Source of the DNA: Cyprinodon diabolis
Lineage: Eukaryota; Chordata; Actinopteri; Cyprinodontiformes; Cyprinodontidae
DNA: 64,000 bases
Assembly (NCBI GenBank): GCA_030533445.1
Contig: CM060064.1
Coordinates: forward strand, 38,967,787-39,031,786
Reading direction: 5' to 3'
Shown: positions 56,165-64,000 of the stretch, piece by piece
Layout: each line of letters begins with the position of its first letter
Position numbering within the stretch: position 1 is the stretch's first letter
Translations under genes and position numbers: made by a program
Notes under the pieces: model-generated
The model's database searches: none
The model's input: the letters and a program-made list of their open reading frames with translations, nothing else
Told to the model about the DNA's origin: nothing

Positions 56165-56852
56165 GGATTAATTAATCCAGAACTGATCGGAAAAAAAACG
56201 AAAGAACAAAAACTAGGAGACACTGGGAAAGAATAACCGAAGGAATTAGGAAATGAAACAAAGACAATACAATACAATCCAGCAAAAACAGTATCTGCAC
56301 TGGAAAAATGATCTAGAAATAAGTAGAAATTTCTTAACTTAAGTGTATTTATCCTTAATTTGAGTAGGTATATGAGATAGCTTGCCAATGGAATGAGTTT
56401 TTTTACTCTTAAAATAAGATAATTAGATAAAATGCACTTGAAATAAGACACTGCAATAGTTTTTTCTTATTTTAAGTATAAACTGTCTTGTTCCATTGGC
56501 AACATTTTTTTACCTCCTCAATCCAAGAACAAATACACTTATTTTAAGAAAAAAATGACTTATCTAGATTTCGATTTTTTCAAGTAAATATGACAAACAG
56601 AACAATAAATGGAGTAATCAAACTACTAGGAGCAGGTGTGGACAGAAGGATCTAGAAGGGGGAGAGTGAAAAGGAGACTTGCAACAGAGAGTAAACAAGA
56701 AATACAACAGTGCTTAAATATAACTAGACAATAAATTGAATGACACAACATGGAAATGAAACTAACTTAGAAAACACAAAATGACATTCTTCAAAGTGTA
56801 ACTGAAAACCCAAAGTAAAACCGAAAAGTCCAGAAAAGACTGAATCAGGACA
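56165..56852 (-). mobile_element. LTR, family A copy 3, truncated and interrupted
   Basis: On the minus strand it starts TGTCCTGATTCAGTC (56852) and shares with the 35977-36448 copy the blocks ACTGTTGTATTTCTTG, CACACCTGCTCCTAG, CCAGTGTCTCC-like sequence and ATCAGTTCTGGATTAA. Its 3' end (plus-strand left side) stops at about 56165 where homology fails, so about 90 bp is missing. An unrelated palindromic MITE sits inside at 56290-56590. The minus-strand frame 56146-56451 spans this junction and is not a gene. Confidence 0.6.
56290..56590. mobile_element. Palindromic MITE nested in the LTR
   Basis: It begins CTGCACTGGAAAAATGATC. GCTTGCCAATGGAATGAG at 56380 is inverted relative to CTTGTTCCATTGGCAAC at 56488. 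The left GAAAAATGATCTAGAAATAAG mirrors the right CTTATCTAGATTTCGATTTTTTC. ATAAGACACTGCAATAGTTT marks the centre. These phrases match a MITE common in fish. Its presence between LTR blocks that are contiguous in the 36-kb copy shows insertion after the LTR. Confidence 0.7.
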
Positions 56853-56884
56853 CTGGTGATTGTAGAGATTGCCATTATGCTCCA

Positions 56885-57137
56885 ATGTGACCTCAGCATA
56901 TTAGGCTTATATAAAATCTATATCCTACACAGACTAATAAAATACTATATATAGACTTATTTATGTAAACAAACCTCTTTATGACATGACAAGATAGGTG
57001 ATGTGGAAGTTGCAAAAGCGATTTTGTCGCATGACGGCCTCCATATTGTTGGAGGGGAGAAGCTGTGGTGGAAGCATGTCATGTCACTGCAGTCTGACCA
57101 TTAGATGTCGCTGAAAATTACATAATAAAGCTTTAAT
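56885..57137 (+). mobile_element. Short copy of the 32-kb DNA element
   Basis: CACAGACTAATAAAATACTA, AAGTTGCAAAAGCGATTTTG, ATGACGGCCTCCATATTGTT and CTGACCATTAGATGTCGC, ending AATAAAGCTTTAA, align with the flanks of 32030-33045. The GC-rich middle of the long copy is absent here, so this is an internally deleted copy. Confidence 0.65.
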
Positions 57138-58358
57138 ATTATGTGTCAAATACATACAAATTAAAAGCATCTGAAAGGTTAGACATATATGTAGTTTCCT
57201 GGAAATATCAATTTTTTTTTTATGTTCAAGCTGAAACAAGGAATGTGACTGATCAATCAGCGTCCTTTCCTGCGTTTCTTCTCACTTACAAAAATACACC
57301 ACAGGTAGGATACCTTTGGGATGTAGTGGAGCAGGCAGTTTGGATTAGTACAGGCAATAAATCTCCAGCATATATGTTTTTTCATCATGTCAATATTTAG
57401 CTAAATCTCTGAGGAGTGTTACACCTTGTTAGTTTTAAAGAATTAAAGCAGTTCTGAAGGCAAAAGTAGGTCAAACCCAGTCAAGCATCACTCTGCCTTT
57501 AGATCTAGGAAGCTTTCTGAAAAGTATAAATAAAGATACCAAGACCGTTGTGGTTTTCAGGGTGGGTAGCAGACACTATTTTATGAATTTCCTGTGGCTC
57601 CTCTGTTCACCAAATCCCCAATCTTGTCAAAGGGACAGCTTCATTTAGAACACAGCAGTGACACAATGAACTGAGGCAAATAATAAAAGAGACTCAAACC
57701 AAAGAATAGGCTGCCACAGTCATCCCCCTTCAATGATGTAATTAATGTCCGGAGGGAACAACAGGCTGAGCGACTTGAAAGCATTTACTGACAGGGATGT
57801 TGCAACTGGAACGAAATTAAAGTGTTAATCTGATAAATATGTACGGTTCAAGAGTACAGGCCAGCTATTTTTGTTGACGTCAGTGTCAGATTGACCAGAA
57901 CAGTTGACCAAAGTGCTTCATAGTGAAATAAAATAATCCTAAAATTTCTCACAGAAAAAAAACTGTAAAAAGAAATGAAATACAGAATTGTTAGGATTTC
58001 TTAGAGCTACGTATTAATGTGTTAGTTTAAACAAAATGAAATTCATATGTGTGAATATCAGTTTACAATGATGGAAAAATGTGAAATCCCAGAGAAGATA
58101 AAATCAACAAAAGACTCTCTGTTTAGTTAACCCTTATTTAACCCATAAATATTTTCTCACCTCTGTCTTTTGGGTCATATCATCTCACAAGTTGAATTCC
58201 AGCAATCTCAGGGTACATGTCATTTGTCAAACCTCATTTCATGTTTAATCCTGCTGCTTTCCGAGGATCAGGAACTCCAAGCTTAAGGAAATTAATAACA
58301 CCCTTCGTCTAGGGGAGTTTGCTCATTTGTTTTCTTTTGTTCCCCACTCTCCATGCAG
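57138..58358. other. No gene seen before a candidate exon
   Basis: AT-rich. The frame at 57143-57400 has no family resemblance. The last 40 bases form a pyrimidine-rich stretch feeding the acceptor at 58357-58358. Confidence 0.35.
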
Positions 58359-58547
58359 CTACATCTACGCTGGTCCAGCAGTAATCATTCTTTCGCCTGC
58401 GTCAATGGAGACCTGCGGGAAAATGGCAATTCACTTCAGTGTGAACGGACCAGGAGATGTAGACTAGTTGCTGTGTCTTTGTGCCAGTGTGAAAAAGGGA
58501 GAATTGTTATTTTTTTCTTTACTGGCACTCCTTGCATCTTAGATGAG
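58359..58547 (+). CDS. Candidate internal exon, 63 codons, unrecognised
   Basis: A strong acceptor (TTGTTCCCCACTCTCCATGCAG, AG at 58357-58358) and a good donor (GAG|GTAATT, 58547/58548) bound 189 bases that are open throughout in phase 0: LHLRWSSSNHSFACVNGDLR, ENGNSLQCERTRRCRLVAVS, LCQCEKGRIVIFFFTGTPCI, LDE. The first 110 bases are GC-richer than the flanks. An alternative frame after the same acceptor (from 58360) reads YIYAGPAVIILSPASMETCG, KMAIHFSVNGPGDVD and stops, which would make this a terminal exon. I recognise neither peptide. The cysteine-rich version is secreted-protein-like, but this is weak. Confidence 0.3.
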
Positions 58548-59214
58548 GTAATTTCTATTAAGATAATTGTTCTTTATAACAAGTCAGAGTGCTTTAATAT
58601 ACCATTCATCCAATAATGTAAAACAAATTATTATCTAAGCTAAATGTTAAGTTGGAAAACTTTAAAAGGATATTGCTTCGTGAGGAGATAAATACCCTGT
58701 AATTGGTCACTTATCCCTTCTACTTATTAATAGGAAGCAAGGTTTTAAGCTGGAAAAAGATAATAATACAAAAAAAACAAGAGTCCAAAGAACACTGGGA
58801 GCAATAAAAAATGAGCTGAATCTTTTCTGGGAAGTACGCCAGCTTGAGTTAACCAAAGAAATGTGCTACATGTGGTGCTTAGTGTTGTCCAAGTCTTTAA
58901 GTGGCCTTTGATTAAAATAAGAAATGAGACAGAAGCTGGACAATTGAACTCAGTTGTAGAACAGTTAAGTTAATTACTTAAAGCAATTTGCTGATGACCC
59001 TAAGGTCATGATCTGAAAACAGCCAAATCAGTTGGAGAAATCTCAAAGGGTTCAACAAAATAAAAAATAAAAAAAACTTTTTTAAGTTTTCCTGAATTAC
59101 TCATTAAGGATGTTTAAGGAGTTTATTCCTAATTGATGCTTACATTTCTGAAGACCAGATGAGCCAAACAGGAAATCAGACAATGTTAAACTAAAATTAA
59201 TCTGTTGTTGTTCA
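58548..59214. other. No gene seen
   Basis: No diagnostic coding, RNA or repeat signal. Confidence 0.35.
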
Positions 59215-59425
59215 AAGGGGTGGACTGTCTAGGACAATGATGTAGCTTTAAGACATCTTCCTGGTCCAACACACCCGAATCAAATGGCATGATTACCAAC
59301 TCAGTTAAAGAGAGGTTTTCCAGAGTCCTTCAAAGGACCTAATTATTTGATTCAGGTGGGTTAAAGCAGAGGTGCATCCAAAAGCTGCAGGATACCAGCC
59401 CTCAACTGGAATCTGACAAATCCCT
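59215..59425 (+). repeat. Dispersed fish DNA repeat
   Basis: TCCAACACACCCGAATCAAA, GATTACCAACTCAG, TTGATTCAGGTGGGTTAAAG and AGCTGCAGGATACCAGCCCT form a block order seen in a common fish element. CCGAATCAAAT and ATTTGATTCAGG are inverted relative to each other, as in a palindromic DNA element. Class uncertain. Confidence 0.5.
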
Positions 59426-59439
59426 GGTTTTAAAAGCAA

Positions 59440-59472
59440 CTACAGAGTATGTCCTACACACATACTCTGTAG
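59440..59472. repeat. Perfect hairpin, 13-bp arms
   Basis: CTACAGAGTATGT (59440-59452) and ACATACTCTGTAG (59460-59472) are exact reverse complements around a 7-nt loop. It lies just after the dispersed repeat at 59215-59425 but outside its recognisable part. Confidence 0.75.
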
Positions 59473-62099
59473 ATTGCTGCATGGCACACTTTACAATGAA
59501 CAACAGACTAAACATGGAAAAGTTAGTGCTCTAAGATAGCAGCTTCATGCAATCCAAAGACTGACATTTTGGACATCCTTCTAGGTGAAATAGCTCAACC
59601 TAAGTCAGACTGGCTAGTAAACAGCAATCATTTAGTATTTAAGTTCTGCCTCAGAGTCCAAATTGTCAGTAAGCTTTTGCTTTTACTGTGTCAATGTGTC
59701 AGGAGTAACTAGAATCAAACATTCCTTCCTGGCTCTAGCTGTCGTTTTAGTGTTGTTGTCCTGCTGGAGAGAAACTAACACACTGTGCCATCATGTAGCC
59801 CATCTTTTAACTCCTTTAACTTAATTGCTTTCCTATCCTGGCCCTTTAACTTATGCAAACAGCCATACACTCATCCAGGGTGCCAGGGGGGTGCTATCTC
59901 TGGAAAAGTCATAGGACCCTCATAGCATGTACGTACATGTGGTTGTTGTGATATTTTTCTCAAAAACCCCAACCAGTTAAAATTAAAACATTGAATTGCA
60001 AAAGGATATGTAACATATGAGTAGTGCCTAATCTATAGATTCAGCTACAATAAGCTTTCTAGGAAAACTTTACTTATTTTGCGATTTTTTTAATTACTTA
60101 CATTAAAATATGCAGCCCCAACTACCGTTTGTAAAGGTCATCAAATTACTTTATTTATATTAATATGTATTTTCTGCCATGGCATTATTTCGTATGTTAT
60201 TTGAATTTCCCCTTATTTTGAAGTATTTCTTTTTCTATCTCTATCATAATATTAACAGAGAGCTTTTTCAACTTTGATTTAAGTTGACAATATGTAGGGT
60301 CAGTAATCATCTGCTGCAACCATTGCAGAAAACTTTCTGTAAAAAATATATGACCTTAATTGATCAGATTAGTGCTTTTATATTCAACAGATGATTTCTA
60401 TGAATTACTGCTCTTTTAATTTTGCCCTGCTTGATTTTTTTCCCTAAGAAAAAACACTTGAGGCATGTAATTTAATTAATCAATCATGGGTCATTCTAAT
60501 TTAACTTTTTTTTTTTTTATTTACCTCTATATAATCTTACATCTACTTCACCAGATGTTCACAATAAATTTACCCTATTTTGTTTTCCCAGATGTGGGGA
60601 AATGTAATACATCGTGATGATTGTAACAGTACACTAAACTCTATAAAGTACTTTTATAATATATGTTTTTTTTTCAATAGCAGAACAGCACATATTCATT
60701 ATCCACCTTATTGCTTACATTTTTAAGATGTAAGAGTAGTAAGTGCACCACTGTTTTTATTTGCATTGCAGTGCATTAAAAAAGGTTGTACCAAGGGATG
60801 CTTGATAGCAAACTCAGGTTAATGCTTAGACCTCCATTTAGCACTTGCAGAGAAAATTCTTGTTTCAGTCAAAAACTTACCAGATAGGGATTCACTCCCC
60901 TGCTGTGGTACAGCAGCTCCTATACTGGGTCCTGGACAGAAGTATCCATGGAAGTGAACATCCAGGTTAATATGTTTTATATGTTTTTTTATTTAGAAAT
61001 GCCAAATTAAGGAGGGCTGAATACAAATACAAAGCCCACTTCTCAGATTTTGATTTTAATGGTTGTTTGTTTGTTTGATCAAATTGAAATCAATTGATAT
61101 GAAAACTTAGGAGAAGCACTTTTCAAATACTCTTTTGTGAAATACTTTTGTAAACTTGTTTTTAGAGATAATAATGTTGATATATTGTATTACCTACTAC
61201 CTCCTATGATTGATTTTTATTTGAATTGATGTTTTGTCAAGTATCCATTGCATTGTTCTAACTACTGGATGGTTGAATTAAAATTTTGCCTGCATTTTAC
61301 CTATTTAATTTGTTAGATAGGATGAGAAATAAGTCCTAAAGCTTCCAAGATTAGTGTTTGTTTTGCTTTTTTGTCCATCAGTTTCACTCCTATTTACTTT
61401 AAATATCACTTTTGTATATAATATAATCATGACCATGTTTCTGTAAAAAAGCAAAACCTCAATTATCACAACTTCTTCACCGAAATATGTTATTTATTCT
61501 TTCTGCTGTAACACCTGGTCTTTTCTTTTACATAATAGATGCCTTTTTCTGATTAGTAACTTAAAACCCAGTTTAGGGTCCTTTATGATGTTCTTCTAAC
61601 ATAAAAAACTCAAAAAAGGATTAAAAACTCTTCATTTATTAGGAAATTTAGCTCCCCCTTATTGGACATGACTAATACTTTTCTGAAAAGTGGCACCATT
61701 TAAAGTTTTCTTTTATTCAAGCTCTTTTAGAGCCATCTTTGACAAAATTGATATGCCACTCCTGAGTATGATATCCAAACCACTCCTAATTAAGATGTCT
61801 CATAAACACAATACACTGATTTACCTTTTGATTAAAAGTTAAAATAAATAGAATTTCTACATCTTATTTATTTCACAGAAACCATTTAAAATCTCTATAT
61901 ACATTTTGAAGGGAGCAGAATGCAACTTCACCACTTGGCTTAAATTGAACCTGTCCTCTACTGCCAGTGTTGGTTGTGTTGGTTATTACAGTAATCCCCA
62001 TCTATGGACCACAGGATTCAACTGAGATTTTAGTTTAGAACATATCAAATTGCATTCACCGCATATTAAAGTTGATCCTTGATTATTTCCTCTCATAAT
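59473..62099. other. No gene seen; very AT-rich
   Basis: About 2.6 kb of AT-rich DNA with many T and A runs and no long frames. No RNA gene or repeat family was recognised. Confidence 0.4.
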
Positions 62100-63090
62100 T
62101 TGTGTATTTCGGGGACATATCAGTCGACCCCTCAGCTTGTTGTCTAAGTTTTAAAATTGTAGGTATAGTGAAACCTTTCACAGCAGTAATTACTCCAACC
62201 AGGGAGGCGTTAGGAGTGACCATGGAGAAAGACTATCAGTGGGTCTCAAAGCATTTCTTGCAAACTGTTCAGCACCTACAGAGAGGATTGCAGTGCTTTA
62301 ACAAATTTTTCAGTAGATGTGGAAAGCTGCTGACGTTAAACGAGGGTATCGTCAGCCTTCTGTGGCTAAAGAAGAGATGTGGTGCTCAGGGCCGGATTTG
62401 TTGATCACCCAGGGGGAAGTTACAGAGGGGGTTAATAAACTTAATGTTGGCAAGGCAATCAGGGTGGATGAGATGCGCCCTGAGTGACTCACCTTTTCAA
62501 CATTGAGTGGAGGTCAGGGATAGTGCCACTGGACTGGAAGACTGGGGTAGCATTTCCCCTGACCAGTGCTTTTCATTCCTGCTTTTACAAGATGGCGTAG
62601 TTCTGCTGGTCCCCTATATCCCTACCTCAAATGGAGTAGTTCAAGTATCTTGGGGTCCTGTTAATGAGTAAGGGGAGATCGGAGTGGGAGATTGACAGAC
62701 GGATCGGTTAGGCATCAGCTATATTGAGGACACTGCACTGGTTTGTTGTGATAAAGTGAGAGCTAATTGAAAAGGCAAAGCTCTCAAATCACCAGTCGAT
62801 CTACGTTCCTAATCCCACCTATGGTCATAAAATCTGGATCATGACTGAAAGAATGAGGTCTCAGATACAAGCGGGGTGGTATGGCAGGGTCAGCGACATC
62901 CCAGTGGAAGGAGTCCCAGAGGACGGGGCCTGGGCTCAGACACTGAGATATTATGTGGATTGGCTGGTCTCGGAGCGACTATGGCTTCCCTCATTAGAAC
63001 TGGAAGAGGTGTCTGTGGAGAGGGAAGCCTAGGAGTCTCTGCTGAGACTGCTTTCCCCACATCTGTGATAAAGAGGAAGACTACAAGTTA
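62100..63090 (+). pseudogene. RTE-like LINE ORF2 relic, copy 2, internally deleted
   Basis: The frame near 62220 reads TMEKDYQWVSKHFLQTVQHL then QRGLQCFN, the linker between endonuclease and reverse transcriptase (usual form AxEKDYxxASKxFWxTVRxLRRG). GAAGTTACAGAGGGGGTTAA reads EVTEGVNK, followed by LNVGKAIRVDEMRPE (usual LLGGKAPGVDEIRPE), then a frame giving WRSGIVPLDWKTGVAFPL. After a deletion, TTCAAGTATCTTGGGGTCC (FKYLGV), TGACAGACGGATCGG (DRRIG), GTCGATCTACGTTCC (SIYVP), CTATGGTCATAAAATCTGG (YGHxxW) and MTERMRSQIQAG follow. The catalytic YADD part is lost. Multiple frameshifts show it is dead. It is the longest LINE relic here and resembles the fragment at 44940-45330. Confidence 0.8.
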
Positions 63091-64000
63091 GAGTGCAGTA
63101 AATGTAATAACCTTTAATATTCAAACATTACAGATGCATTTTTTCACATATAAAGGCAGTTGGATGTTTCAGTAATGCATTGATTATTCATGGAAAAAAG
63201 CAACTGCACTGCTCTTTTCAGAGCTTTCTTTTTGTTTGCTGATTTACAGTAATGGCCAAATTCAGTGACTAAAAGATATTAGACCCTCAGTCACTTATTT
63301 TAATTGCACATGTTTGAGCAATATTTACATGAAGATGTTATTCTCAAATTAATTTAGCAAGAGATATTCATCTCTAAATGAGGACTGCAGCAGAAGTTCA
63401 GCTCTGATATTGTAGCAGTTCCACTTGCACAATGTAAAAGGGAAAGTACATGTCAGCTATCCAATTTGGAAAGACTGAAGTATGGCGGAAAACCCCTGCA
63501 GACCTAAACAACAGGAAATGATGGATTTTTTAAATGGGGTTAACAGTTCACATTTTCAAACAATCTCTCATCTTCCTGGTTTGGTCAAGGAAAGTTCAAG
63601 TTTTGACAACCGACTCACCCCAGTGGCCCCGGCAAATAGATCTTTGTTAGAAGAGACACTTTAACTTGTCATAACAGGAAAAATAAAGGCGTTCATACTT
63701 TGTTAGTGATGGTGCACATTTACAATTTCACGCTGTCTTCATAGTGAGGAGGGACATTAAACTTACTACAAACAAGCATAGATTTAAGCTTGGATTTAGA
63801 CACAATGTTTTTGAGTTTTTTTTTATTTAATTTCCTTTTACTATCAACTATAAAAGGTCAGGCTGTCAGACTCCAAAATTAAAAATCTAAAACCAAAATC
63901 TAAACCAAAAGCGAAACCAAACCAAGTTTTTTCTAATTAAACTTATTTTCTATGAGATCAAATAGCGTCAAAAGAAACGATTGCTCAAGATAATTGTTTT
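63091..64000. other. No gene seen
   Basis: AT-rich. A 60-codon frame at 63482-63664 (MAENPCRPKQQEMMDFLNG...) has protein-like composition but no recognised family and no splice context. It may be a chance frame. Confidence 0.35.

Noticed and set aside
1..64000. CRISPR arrays, bacterial operons, phage or plasmid features
   Set aside because: No regularly spaced repeats, ribosome-binding sites or dense coding; repeat content is that of a fish genome.

Overview
The window looks like a teleost fish chromosome segment. It is AT-rich and gene-poor, has no operon-like packing of ORFs, and is crowded with decayed repeats of types typical of ray-finned fish: Tc1-like and pogo/Tigger-like transposons, TTAA-flanked elements, solo LTRs, tRNA-headed SINEs and L2/RTE-type non-LTR retrotransposon fragments. 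Almost all open frames of 60 to 140 codons are chance frames or lie inside repeats. No complete protein gene is visible, so the window is either intergenic or mostly very long introns. Repeat family names come from memory of such families, with no database search.

Layout. 1-4 kb: a 16-bp-arm perfect hairpin, a TA microsatellite, a 920-bp foldback element flanked by TTAA, and a second TTAA-flanked element right after it. 4-12 kb: one dispersed repeat, an L2-like tail, a Tc1-like relic, a SINE, and mostly unannotated sequence. 12.9-14.5 kb: a solo LTR interrupted by an 856-bp CpG-rich terminal-inverted-repeat element, then two more repeat fragments. 14.5-25 kb: quiet, with two Tc1-like relics. 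25.25-25.39 kb: the best coding-exon candidate (37 codons, with acceptor and donor). 26-31 kb: a TTAACCC-type MITE, a long AT microsatellite, repeat-poor stretches that may be conserved noncoding DNA, and a possible minus-strand exon.

32-38 kb: a dispersed repeat, an L2-type LINE relic with a SINE cleanly inserted (13-bp target duplication), a solo LTR, a 25-bp-stem hairpin, and another LINE C-terminus. 42-45.3 kb: a LINE relic, a pogo/Tigger-like element keeping the end of its transposase, an inverted-repeat element and an RTE-like LINE C-terminus. 46.7-49 kb: a nested cluster in which terminal inverted repeats enclose two LTRs, one with a perfect 5-bp target duplication. 51-53 kb: a TATA box with a possible first exon, a SINE, a LINE reverse transcriptase relic and a broken RecQ-like helicase fragment. 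55-57 kb: a third LTR of the 36-kb family carrying a nested MITE. 58.4 kb: a possible 63-codon internal exon. 62.1-63.1 kb: a degenerate LINE ORF2.

No cooperating set of genes can be described. The content is mainly a record of transposon insertions, together with three or four exon candidates that need transcript evidence.
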